64,000 bases of DNA, from the NCBI GenBank assembly GCA_002286855.1, contig NRSV01000064.1, positions 124,001 to 188,000 of the forward strand, written 5' to 3'. Below, in pieces: positions 11,164-21,217 of this stretch (its first letter is position 1; every line of letters starts with the position of its first letter). The notes under the pieces were generated by a model that did no database searches, was not told where the DNA came from, and saw only the letters and a list, made by a program, of their open reading frames with translations. The position numbers and the translations under genes are program-made. The DNA is from Bipolaris cookei (taxonomy: Eukaryota; Ascomycota; Dothideomycetes; Pleosporales; Pleosporaceae).

Positions 11164-11894
11164 CTAGAAATCGCACCTGCCATCCTTCCACCCAGTCCGC
11201 CATCTTTCTTCCCACCTCTTGCAATCAAATGCCTCCTTGCCCAACTTCTCGTTGACTGCATTATGCGCTTCACACATCCACTCGCCGAACTCGCTGCGAT
11301 TACTGACCCTCGGCGTGTTCCTCTGCATCCAATTTTGGAAATCTTCGGCGCACACCCAGCACGGGTATAATTTGCCAAACGTGGAGAGGAACGACTTGGT
11401 TTCCGACTGTAGTTGAGGAGACGGGTTGGTCGGATATGTGGCGGTTATGGAATGAAGGAGTGTCCATGAAGAGCGACCGAGGGCTTCCACGTCCGGTGGG
11501 CAGTCAGCGGGCATTGTGGGGTTAGTTGCGGTAGTTGTGGTAGTTGTGGTGGTCGCGGTGGGTAGTGTGCGCTTCGTAGGCATTTTGCCCGACATTGCGA
11601 ATAGAGAAGCTACATCGTTGCAGGTGCGACATCTACAGCGTAGGCAAACTAGATGTCAGTATTCACTTCTTTTCACATACACACGCGAAAAAAAGGGCTA
11701 TGGTAATTGCAAAGCTTGTGTAATGCTCGGCGCAATTGCTCGCCGGTATATACGTAGGTACACAGAGAAAGAGAGAAAGAAAGTACTTACGGCTTGCCAT
11801 CTGGACCGAGTATGATGCCATTCGCCAGTTTCTTGTAACCAGGCCTTCCCTCTATATCCTGCGCTTCGCTCGTATCCGGCTTATCCTGCACCAT
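11164..11894 (-). CDS. ERV1: FAD-linked sulfhydryl oxidase Erv1, 190 aa
   Basis: Intermembrane-space oxidase that reoxidises Mia40 and passes electrons to cytochrome c. Exon 1 is 11894-11791 and exon 2 is 11632-11164, with a 158-nt intron (GTAAGT...CTGTAG). The phase-2 join creates the shuttle motif PCRTC, with C36 and C39. The core has the active-site pair YPCWVC (C126, C129), HN-containing FAD-site residues (EAHNAVNEKLGK) and the structural pair C155/C172. A Thr-rich linker separates the shuttle arm from the core. It starts divergently from the PQ-loop gene. The unspliced second exon alone would lose the shuttle cysteines, so the intron matters for function. Confidence 0.92.
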
Positions 11895-12202
11895 TGTCTC
11901 TCTCTTCCCCGCGTATCTTTTCTTGCGTTGAGTACAGCACAAATGTGGTAGCGTTAGGTCGGGCGATTTCTAATCCCTTCCGCCATTGTCGGAGCCTCGG
12001 AGTTAAGAGCGTCATGGCGGCGGCAAGGCTGATCCTTGCTCTTGGTTTCGTTTCCGCTTCCGCTTTCCAGGGACGCGACGTGATGCAATTTCTCGGGAAC
12101 TTAACCTGCTCATACGTTGATTGGTAGAAACACAGGTGTAGCCTACCACGTGTTGCTAATCTCTAATCGCTCACGCGCTTTATTGTCTTCTGCCCATTGA
12201 CA
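11895..12202. promoter_or_regulatory. divergent promoter, ERV1 / PQ-loop gene
   Basis: 308 bp between divergent start codons. CCACGTG-like sequence (accacgtg near 12147) and inverted CCAAT-type ATTGG are present, but no site is proven. Confidence 0.4.
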
Positions 12203-13214
12203 ATGGATGTCCCGATGGTTGCCAATGTACTGGGGACCATGGGAGCGGTACGTGAACCATTCTCATGGAAGGACTAATATACTGATTAGTGTAGGTATGT
12301 TGGTCTGTTCAGGTGTGTGTATAGTATATAGTTACATATCTTCCTCCCCGTCCCATACCCAATGGTAATGCTGAGTATCTCATAGTTGATACCTCAAATT
12401 GTCGTAAACTACAGACGACACAATGCAACCGGATTGCAGCCCACAATGATGATGTTGTGGGCTTGGGCCGGTGTTCCCCTGGGCGTTTATAACATTGCTG
12501 AAGACTACAACATTGCTTTGCGTATCCAGCCTCAGATTCTCACTCTGCTGAGCCTCATCACGTGGATCCAGTGCTACTATTACGAAAAGGTGACATGAGG
12601 AAATCATTAAATTTCAATGCATAAGCGAAACTGATACCCCGAAGGATTGGTCTATTTTGCGTTCACTTGCGGTGGTCATCCCCATAGCCAGTCTTATGGG
12701 TGGAGTGCAAACTGGTCTCATCTTCGCAATACGACATGCTCAGCACCAGGGCCTGCACTGGCCTAGTATACTCATGGCAGTTGCTTCGGCTGCTTTGCTT
12801 GCAGCTGGCGTTATGCGGCACTACATTGATATCTACCTCTTTCGGACTGTTCGAGGAATCTCGTTCATCTTTGTGGCCATCGATGCTCTAGGCGATGTCT
12901 TCTCATTGGTGTCCGTCTTGTTCCAACCTACACTTGACATTCTAGGGATTGTAATTTATGGCACCGAATTGGCCCTCTGGATTGGCATCTTTGCTTGCGG
13001 AGCTTACTACAATCTCTCACCTTGGATTGTCTCACAGACAAATGGCCGGAGGAGAAGTCATGCGGTATGCGATGAAAACGCTCGTCCTGCCGCCAATCTG
13101 AACACAGGTGAAGATGGAGCAGCAGTCGCATCTGGGATTGCGCTCCACAATCTACCTTCTAGCACTTCAGTCTTCAGGACACCGTCGGGCAATATCGACG
13201 TCATGTCACAATGA
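12203..13214 (+). CDS. PQ-loop repeat membrane protein, 278 aa, with an 18-nt microexon
   Basis: Multi-pass membrane protein of the PQ-loop family, whose members include lysosomal/vacuolar amino-acid exporters and SWEET-like carriers. Four exons: 12203-12247, 12295-12312, 12386-12589, 12645-13214. The six-codon exon 2 (VCWSVQ) and the start of exon 3 (LIPQIVVNYRRHN) together form the PQ motif, so the microexon is needed to rebuild a normal first loop. Several hydrophobic segments follow, then a second PQ-like half and a polar C-terminal tail of about 60 residues. Reading frame holds across all joins. Substrate is unknown; it resembles the vacuolar PQ-loop proteins of fungi. Confidence 0.82.
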
Positions 13215-13651
13215 AGGAGGATTTCATCGCACGGGACACAAACAGGCCACATACCGCGCATGATTCCATAGGATAGGTGGACTGCAGGTCCTTGGAATTG
13301 TCTGTTTGTTTATTTGTTTGTCAAGTGTTTGGTAGTGATTGCAAGCTGGCTCCTGGCTCCTTCCCAGACAGACGCTCTCACCTCTCACCATTCTCCTCAC
13401 CCATACACTGCGCTCCCATTGCTCAAACCGACTACTACCGGCACATTTGTTCGCATTACAGTCTCAGTGCAAAGGTTTATTGCGTCACCAAAGCTTCAAA
13501 ACACATTGTTTGAATGTAGTTAGTCGCTCGTTGCTGCTCCTTTTGCTCCACCTGCCTTGATTTCTGTCCGACCAGCCAGAGCGCGAGTATTTCTCCGCCA
13601 CACTCACAAGACGCAGCAGCACACCAGATTTTCGCTACTAAGATTTCAACA
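13215..13651. other. intergenic: 3' flank of PQ-loop gene and promoter of orphan
   Basis: Non-coding. It contains a CT/CA-rich pyrimidine stretch before the next ATG, common in fungal promoters. No other feature seen. Confidence 0.5.
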
Positions 13652-14578
13652 ATGATTTCCATCATGATGGCCAAAGTCACGTCGCTGGACTGCCAGTCGG
13701 ATGCTCCATCAGCGCCCAATCCCACTCCAGTCACCGAGCCTGTCGGTACTCCGTTTGCCAGTGAGCCCGTTGATCTCCCGCCAGAGATGGACTACGCCGC
13801 CGTTGCTAAGATTCTTGCTCCTATTCAGGAGTTACTCAACGAAGCCGCCGAGGAGGCCGGTTATCCTTCCCCTCCTATCAATACACCTGTAGTCGGTTCC
13901 CCGGAGCCCTCCATCGTCTACCGTAACCCTACTACTCGTGTTCGCGGCTTTAGCGCCATTGGCGATAGACTCGCTCAGTTGAAGTTCGATAACCGCAAGC
14001 TGCGTCAGCATGAAGGGGACACGGGATCAGTCAACTATTCTCCCGAGCCTTCGGTCGCCGAAGATGACGAGGCCGACATTGCCAGCGTTTCTGAGGTAGT
14101 AAGCGATAGCGGCAAGAACAGGAACGCTCATAGGGCTCTTGCTCTGAGCAGTGTAACCGAAGGTACAGTGCCTATCGCCATGGGCTCTCCTGCCGCCAAC
14201 CCACGTATCGCTGAGTACTTGAGCTTCACCTCGGATGACTTACCCACAAACTCGGTTGCCCCTTGCTTTCCTTCTACCCTCATGGAGACGGACACATATT
14301 GCATCGAGCCAGCGGTTCATGATGGCAGCGACAGCTTGAGGAGCGAGGGCGTCACGGAAAAGAGCAACTGGGCTGAGGAGCTCGAGGACGCTGTCAACCG
14401 CGCCTGCTTGCGCCTTGAGCAGCTAGCAGCTGATGAGGTCAAGATGGACGCTAGCAAGACCTTTGAGGAGTACTACATTGCTCGGCTTGAGCGTCTACTT
14501 GGTAGCGACAAGCGAGCAGTTCCTGTCCTTGTGCAAAAGGCCGATGAGGCTAGCAAGGCCGACAAAGTCAACAAGTAG
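13652..14578 (+). CDS. acidic hypothetical protein, 308 aa, single exon
   Basis: Intron-free frame with coding-like codon use (third-position C and G preferred). The product is rich in Asp, Glu, Ser and Pro, with SPEP-type motifs (twice PEPS-like), a central disordered acidic part and a helical, charged C-terminal 70 residues (WAEELEDAVNRACLRLEQL onward) that could form a coiled coil. No catalytic motif, signal peptide or membrane segment is visible. The start could be 13652, 13664 or 13667; the first is in a fair context (CAACAATGA). I do not recognise a family. It may be lineage-specific. Confidence 0.65.
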   Translation: MISIMMAKVTSLDCQSDAPSAPNPTPVTEPVGTPFASEPVDLPPEMDYAAVAKILAPIQELLNEAAEEAGYPSPPINTPVVGSPEPSIVYRNPTTRVRGFSAIGDRLAQLKFDNRKLRQHEGDTGSVNYSPEPSVAEDDEADIASVSEVVSDSGKNRNAHRALALSSVTEGTVPIAMGSPAANPRIAEYLSFTSDDLPTNSVAPCFPSTLMETDTYCIEPAVHDGSDSLRSEGVTEKSNWAEELEDAVNRACLRLEQLAADEVKMDASKTFEEYYIARLERLLGSDKRAVPVLVQKADEASKADKVNK

Positions 14579-14925
14579 GTGAGGCCTTGTCTATAGCATT
14601 TCCACCTTGTTTCGCCACATGGATGGGATCCCTGACAGAGAGATTGATAATGGGCTATGATTCATGGTACGGGAACTGGGGTTTTTGTGTGAATGTGGTG
14701 CATTCGGGCTATCATAGTGGGCGGCATCAGGCCAGTGTTCTATACCCCATTACACGGTTTGCTTTTTACCAGTTTACACGGATTACCTGTACAACACGGC
14801 GCCTTGTTAGCAGACCTGACCAAGGAGTAATAATGCTTGCTTTCCCTTAAACTTTTGGCCGAGGTACAATATCGTGCATGCAATGTGACATTGACAACAA
14901 CGAGGTCTGCTAAGCATGCGACTGT
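14579..14925. other. convergent 3' flank
   Basis: 347 bp between the stop codons of the acidic orphan and the small membrane protein. No structure stands out. Confidence 0.5.
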
Positions 14926-15511
14926 CTAGATAGAGCGGTGGTACCACCCGTTCCTCACACCAAGACCCTGCAGGATAGCCACTGTAGCCAGCGTCACGGC
15001 GGTTGGCTTGTCGTTGGATTTCCAATAAGCTGCACCAGCAGCAGCCAAGAGTCCTGTCAAGATGGCAGCAATGCTCTTATCATATATATCGTACACTCCA
15101 ATCTGAGACCATTTGTAGTTGAGGATGCCTTGAGAAAAGTAGAATTATTAGTACGTTGATTCTCCACTCTCCATTGATATAGCTTGATGTTATCCAAGAA
15201 GAAGAAGAAGAAGAAGAAAAAACAAAAGAAGACTTACTCATGATAACAAAGAAGCCACTGCCTTCATACCAGCCAATCTTGGAGGCGCCCCGAAGCACAA
15301 GCGGAAGCGTGTTCATGGTCGGATGTTTGAATTGATCGAGGCCTTTCATCTGTAATCGCCGATAGAGAGAAGATATCAGATACTTGCCCCGTATGGTACT
15401 ATTTTTACCCAGAAGGAAAGTTGTATTTACCGTGTGGCCCAGGGCTAGCACGCCGTAAGCTGCACTAGTTGCGAGCAGGAGTGGGTGCGATTGCGAGGTT
15501 ATTGATGCCAT
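14926..15511 (-). CDS. small integral membrane protein of unknown function, 131 aa
   Basis: Three exons: 15511-15431, 15349-15238, 15128-14926. Introns are 81 and 109 nt; the second holds a GAA tract and a TACTAAT branch site. The spliced protein has a hydrophobic N-terminal segment (LLLATSAAYGVLALGHT), a polar loop containing KGLDQF, a second membrane segment ending GFFVIMSIL, and a hydrophobic C-terminal pair (AAILTGLLAAAGAAYW; VTLATVAILQGLG) ending NGWYHRS. This looks like a four-helix small membrane protein. I do not recognise a named family. Frame continuity over three exons and clean splice borders support a real gene. Confidence 0.75.
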
Positions 15512-15974
15512 TGTTGGGATTGACAATGCACAGTTGCTGGTTTTGGGTGCTCGATCTGGGGTGATAAGGTGCTATCGAGATGCTGTGAGGTTTGGGGTTT
15601 CTGGCTTGTGATTGGGGGGCGGAGAGGGGAGGGGGGGGGGGAAATGTTGCATAATTGTGTCGACGTGATGATGAGATGCTTAGTTGCTGATGCGAAGCCG
15701 AGGCTACCTAGCGTGGACTAGTACATATGTACACATGGCTCCCCCACTTTTCCTCGTATTCCAACTGCGCTGTATGGCGTTCTAGAGACGTGCTGGCATC
15801 TTTTTTGTAACGCAATGTAGTCTTTGATAAATCTGTTTGGTTGGCTTTCATAATGCACAAATGAATCAAAGTAAACAGGGTGTCATACACCATTTCCCTC
15901 GTTGTTTAGCTCGTGTAAATCTATCATTTGCCGCTTCATCACCATATACTCAACACGCTGCCTCAAGCACTGCC
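15512..15974. other. intergenic between two minus-strand genes
   Basis: Contains a G-run near 15628-15641. No coding exon supported. Confidence 0.5.
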
Positions 15975-16506
15975 CTAACCCTCGCGCTTGTCGATTTCCT
16001 CTCCTGATATTGTATCACATATCTCCTTTCCTTTTGCCCTAGTACCCTCGCCGTGCTGGTTCTTGCTTGGCATGGCAGGCAGGATGCCGCTCGCAATAGC
16101 ATCGAGATCCGAAGGCATGCATGTAGTTGGTGAGTCGTACGGTCCTGCATCACCTTTATCTGAGTCCAAACTACCGGCCTTCTTCTCAGCCCAAGCTAGG
16201 ACGCCGTCAACAGCAGTCTTGGCACACTGAATCATTTCAGAGAGGAGGGTCGAAGCTCTCGAGGCATCGTCGTCAGTGTCGTGTGTGCTGCGTACGGTGT
16301 CTTGTGAGGGCGAAGGTGAGTGTGTGACCGTAGTCGGAACATTGTTTGGGATATCTCGAGACAGCAACTAACCAGTCAGACTGGCATTGTGCTTTGAGAA
16401 GGCGTTTATAGCATACCTGCTCTGTGCCAGACGAGCCAGTTGACGCTGGCTGGCTGTTTTCCTGAGCTACCAGTACTTTGGCAGCTTCCAGTGCTTCTGG
16501 TCTCAT
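15975..16506 (-). CDS. hypothetical protein, 160 aa, two exons
   Basis: Exon 1 is 16506-16417 (30 aa) and exon 2 is 16367-15975, with a 49-nt intron (GTATGC...GGTTAG, phase 0). The product is hydrophilic and mostly disordered by composition, with one likely helix (SEMIQCAKTAVDGVLAWAEKK) and a charged C-terminus ending KREG. No motif is recognised. Support comes from the in-frame splice and coding-like codons. It may be a lineage-restricted small protein. Confidence 0.55.
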
Positions 16507-16689
16507 TATCTTGATGCAAAGGCGTCGACTGCTTCAGGTTTCATGTGCGGCAACGTAGATTGTCCACGTCGTACAGGTCTTGTGAGGTGTTTACTTGAGG
16601 GAGTGGTTGGCTGCGTGGGATTCCTTTTTGTAGGTCACTTACGTGGGCGTGGATAAACGTTTGAGGATTCGGCGAAGTGATGGTCTGTA

Positions 16690-16719
16690 CAGCAATAGCA
16701 GTAACAGCAATAGCAGTAA
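16690..16719. repeat. tandem 15-nt repeat, two copies
   Basis: Unit CAGCAATAGCAGTAA is repeated twice in tandem and followed by a partial copy. It lies in non-coding sequence. Confidence 0.75.
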
Positions 16720-17551
16720 CAGCAACTCGTCTGTCGCTGTTGTGTTTACGAGGCGGTGGCTGAAGTGTTCTTTCCGTTACCACCAGCATGGCGACGGACT
16801 TGTCTGTGTAACACAAGCAGCGGCAACATCATGAGTAGTGCAAGTTTCTTGGCTGGGAAAGAAGAAAAATCACTAAAGGAGGAGTCGGAGTCGCATATAC
16901 CCCATGAGATGCAGTCTGGGTCTGTGGCTGCATCCGTGCCGTAGGGATGGACTTGCTCCTTGCGGACGTGAGAGATGGCAGGCCGTTCAGCCACTGGACT
17001 GACACAGGAAGGGATTTCCATAACCAGACAATGGGTCTGTGCTTGCAGTACCATTTATTGCAGATCACGAAGGCATATACCTAAAAGCGATTTTCTGGTT
17101 GGAGGGAGACAACAATATCGTAGAGCTTATCTAGGTTTACTGTCTCGGCGCTGGATCTCAACAGTCATGTAGATTACCGTTTCTCGGGGGCTCTCCGCGA
17201 CATGCACGTCACTTGTCATGGGATTACAAGGCACCGTGGCCAAAGTTTCCTAGTGCCGAAACGCTCGCTCTGATGCCACGTTCCATCACAATAGGGCAGC
17301 GTCTGCCGCTACTCTAGGCAAAACAGTAATCGTATCCATACTTTGGCATGACCTTTGCGCGGTGACCCTGGGCCGTACTCGACAGAAGCGTTCTTCTCGG
17401 GGGCATGCAAACATGGGCTCTAGTCCATCGGATCATTGTCGGTCTTGTACATGTTATTGCGTGACGCTACTTACATGGCCGTCAGAGTCAGGCACACCCA
17501 CCCACCGGCTATTCTCCACCGAGGTCCAAGGGCCATTGAGTATATACTTGA

Positions 17552-17752
17552 CTATGTCGAAGACGCAACCGTCTGCCCCCCACCGCGTTCTACGCTGAGA
17601 AGATGGTGGTACGCATACACTACAGGAATACCAAACGCGTACTCCACCAAGGGCCGCATTTCGGGATGGTTCAAGCGCTCGATGCGCAGATCAGGATTGC
17701 TGACCCAGTGCGAAGCTTGTCCGGATGAAGGTCGCACATACCACCCGGTCAT
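17552..17752 (-). CDS. possible small orphan ORF, 66 codons
   Basis: Starts ATG ACC GGG TGG and reads a balanced amino-acid mix (aromatic and Pro residues, third-position C bias in the first 55 codons). The plus strand is also open over the same bases, so coding status is uncertain. No family recognised and no intron needed. Confidence 0.25.
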   Translation of the reverse strand: MTGWYVRPSSGQASHWVSNPDLRIERLNHPEMRPLVEYAFGIPVVYAYHHLLSVERGGGQTVASST

Positions 17753-18958
17753 CTGAACTCTGGGCTAGGCTATGCCAAAGGAAGCAACACTGCGTCTGGC
17801 CTCGGCGGCACTAAGTACCAGGTTGCCAGGTAGATGCGCCGGAATGAGGAATGCCATGGACGGTGTATCATGTCCGTGACTGCAAGTATGGATGGCCAAG
17901 TCAGTAGATAGGTAGGGCAGGGAAAGACAAGAAATAGTGCCGGGGTCGAGTGCCAATGCAGGATGAATGACTGCTATTACTGATACTCGGTGCATCCCAG
18001 CTAGGCGCCGTTTGACGGCTCTTACAGGCACAGGCCGGGCTCGACGCGGTCATGGCAATATGTATGAGGGGCGCTCCGATATGAGGAGGAGCTGCACAGA
18101 AGCCCAGTCGTACCTATCAGACGGAGAGCAGTGCTTCGCGTCGAGTTCGAGTGGCTTGGGGCAATATGGAAATGCTGTCGACCATGTCGGGGCCGGGCGT
18201 GAATGATCAGGAGACGCAGTTTATGCAGGTCCACATTGCCGCTGTTGGGTCATGGCAGTCGGTGTTGGACCCTCTTTGCCAAGCGTGTAGCCTTCACCCT
18301 CGCCTCGTCGTTGGCCGCCGTGCCCATGGAGCGGTCGGCTGGGTGCGTCGTGGGCAGCGCTGGCGGACTGCCATGCCAGGCCTGGTGTTCGCTTCCCACC
18401 ATCACCACCACCACAGCAACAGGACGGCGCAAGACTAAGCAGCAAATGACTGTGAACGGCTCCGTGCTTCCTGCACCCTTCTCTGTAAGCAGCCGATTAG
18501 CACACCCCCCTCATGCTTGCCTGCCTGCGGCCGCTGTGGGGAGGCGGCGATACACGGTGCGCTTCCGCTGACGACTCGCCATCCTGGTCTGGGAGGATCC
18601 TCTGCCGCCGCTGTTATTGATTGTCTGGGCCGAACCTGGAGTACTTGACGCCCCTTGTCATCCCCGCATTTCCGCCGCTCATCTCACGAGCCATGTTTTG
18701 CACATGTGTAGAGCTAAAGGGACGCGAGATTGGGTGTAGTTATAATTGCTGCTGGCCCGGCCCTCTCTTGTCCTCGCTACCTTGTTGCCGCCAGACTACC
18801 CACCTACTGCCTACATACCAAGTACATCCACTCTACTCCCCTCCCCATCCTACCCGTACCGCCTACGCATCAAGCACGTAGTCTCGATATCGTGGCTGGA
18901 CGCCCCAGCCCCAAAGTGTAGGACTACCCCTCGGCCATTGTCCACGCGTCCACCAATC

Positions 18959-21217
18959 ATGGCCGCAATCACTCCTTCTCCAGAGGTCAGCCCCGTGTCA
19001 GCGGCCACCACCAATGGAGGCTTTCCCCGTGACGCCTTCTGCCTCAATCTCTCCACTCTGCCAGAGGCCAACAGCTTCGTGCTTAAATCCACCCTAAGAT
19101 CTCCCCATCTCCTCGAGTCTCCTAATGGCTTGTTTTCGGGAAGCGGTAGTGTAAACGGTACCTTCAAGAAGCGACCCCGCAACATGTCACAATCCTCTGG
19201 TACCGACCAGGAGATGTCCAATGACACCACCCCGCCCGCACAGTCAAATGGTATCGCGCCCACGAGCAACGGCACCAACAGTACGAGCATAGAGCCGCGC
19301 CCAACAAACAAGAAGCGCCCAAGTACCGACACAATAGACTATCCGCGGCGGCGCGCGACCATTGCGGTACATGAGCCACTTTGCTTTCATCTTGTTCCAC
19401 AACCTCCCTTTGGCCCAGAAACTGACATCAACTAGTGTGAGATATGTCGGTCACGCAAGTCGCGATGTGATGGAACCAGGCCAAAGTGCAGGCTTTGCAC
19501 AGAGCTCAACGCAGAATGCATCTACCGCGAACCTGGCATCAAGCTTGACGCAGGCGACAAGCTGATTCTGGAACACTTGAACCGCATCGAAGGCCTGCTC
19601 CAATCCGGTCTCATCAGTAATTTCTCTCTCTCTTCGCACTCGCCCGCAGCCAGCAACTCGACCAGCGAAGATTTTCTCGCCCGCAGTACCGGCAATATAG
19701 CCCATCTCGGCATGGTTCAGCCGATCAACGGCATCGGCACATGGACCAACCATCCTTCAAATATCTCGACCATGCCAAAAACCCATAATACTGCCGCGCT
19801 TAATCTGCTGTCGTCGCCAATGATCCGCGAGCTCGTTTCTCGCCAGTATGATGCCAAGATCCTTCTTCAGCTCGAGATGACTAGGGAATCGGTAAGCCTC
19901 GGAGCCAGTCGCGGGCTAGATCTCTCGAATACGGGCGCATATGTTCAAGCATATTTCGAGAGAGTCAATGTCTTCTACGCCGTTGTCAATCCCTATACCT
20001 GGAGTGCCCATTACCAGACTGCCCTCAGCCATGGATTCCGGGAGGGCCCTGAAAGCTGCATAGTGCTCCTGGTGCTTGCACTCGGCCATGCTGCAAGCAC
20101 AGGCAGCATCACACAGCAGAATCCGGAGAAGGATCCTCCGGGCTTGGCGTATTTTGCTGCGGCCTGGAGCTTACTGCCCACCGTTATGACAAGGAACAAC
20201 ATGGTTGCAGCACAATGTCAGATCCTAGCCGCAGCATACTTGGTCTACCTTGTACGTCCAGTTGAGGCCTGGAACGTGTTATCGGGCGCGAGCATGAAGC
20301 TTCAGCTCTTGTTGAGCGCGCCTGGTCGCGTGTCTCCTGCCGAAGAAGAGCTGGGTAAGAGAGTATATTGGAATGCAGTCATGATTGAGAGTGATCTGTT
20401 GGCAGAGCTTGATCTTCCCCACTCTGGTATAGCACAGTTTGAAGAAGGCTTCTCACTTCCAACTGGCTTTGAAGACTCGGGAACCGACGCTGTTGGTCGC
20501 GATGAGCTCTGGTATTTCCTCGCCGAGATCGCTCTCCGGAGACTACTCAACCGCGTAAGCTCTATGCTCTACATCCGAACGACGCCATACTCGAAAGGCC
20601 CAGCTGCTACCTCGATTGCTCAACTAGACCCGCTGGTTGTGGAACTAGATTACCAATTGAACCAGTGGTATGCTGGATTGCCGCCAGCCATGCAATTTCC
20701 GCTCGACAGAGTGCCACTGCAGAACCCCGTTCAGACCGTACTGAGACTACGCTACTTTGCATGCCGCACAATCATTTTCCGACCTTACGTGCTTCTTGTT
20801 TTGCAAGACGAATCTCTTGCAATGGATTCAAGTGTGCAGGATAACTGCCACAAGTGCCTTGAAGCATGCGTCCGTCAACTGGAATACATTACCGCGCACC
20901 ATGCTGGACATTTGCCTTATCTGTTCCAAGGCGCTCTTTCGTGAGTTCACCGTCCAAGTCATTGGTGCGTACACTAACCGTATTATAGTATCATCTCGCA
21001 AACACTGCTCATCATGGGTGCGACCATGACACCTTCTTTATCGCAGCTTCTTCCGCCACCCGCGACAATGGACGACATCATAAACAATGTTGTTCTAGAG
21101 ATGGAGCGCTACGCGCATCTTGCACCCAGTCTTCGTCTCTCTGCTGAGATTATACGTGAAGCCGAGGGAAAGCGACAGATGTGGCTACGAACAGCAGGAC
21201 TCAAATTTGAAGTTTGA
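18959..21217 (+). CDS. Zn2Cys6 fungal transcription factor, 713 aa
   Basis: Exons 18959-19366, 19436-20940, 20989-21217; introns 69 and 48 nt. Splicing of intron 1 joins the alanine codon directly to the zinc cluster: C137, C140, C147, C154, C157, C164 (C-x2-C-x6-C-x6-C-x2-C-x6-C) with the basic RSRKSR stretch that contacts DNA. Residues 1-136 are a Ser/Thr/Asn-rich arm with an RRR patch before the cluster. The middle and C-terminal parts are helical with the look of the fungal-specific factor domain (Fungal_trans). The frame is open upstream to 18746 but the first ATG is at 18959. Target genes cannot be told from sequence; no metabolic cluster is adjacent. Confidence 0.88.

Larger units (their letters stand above)
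16507..18958. other. 2.4 kb region without a confident gene
   Basis: Holds a short tandem repeat at 16690-16719, a GC-rich part (18.0-18.6 kb) and several open frames, some overlapping on opposite strands (for example 17552-17752). None shows a family motif. The last several hundred bases are the pyrimidine-rich promoter and leader of the Zn2Cys6 factor. Confidence 0.5.

Noticed and set aside
18746..18958. N-terminal extension of the Zn2Cys6 factor
   Set aside because: The frame is open but contains no ATG before 18959 and reads as pyrimidine-rich leader.
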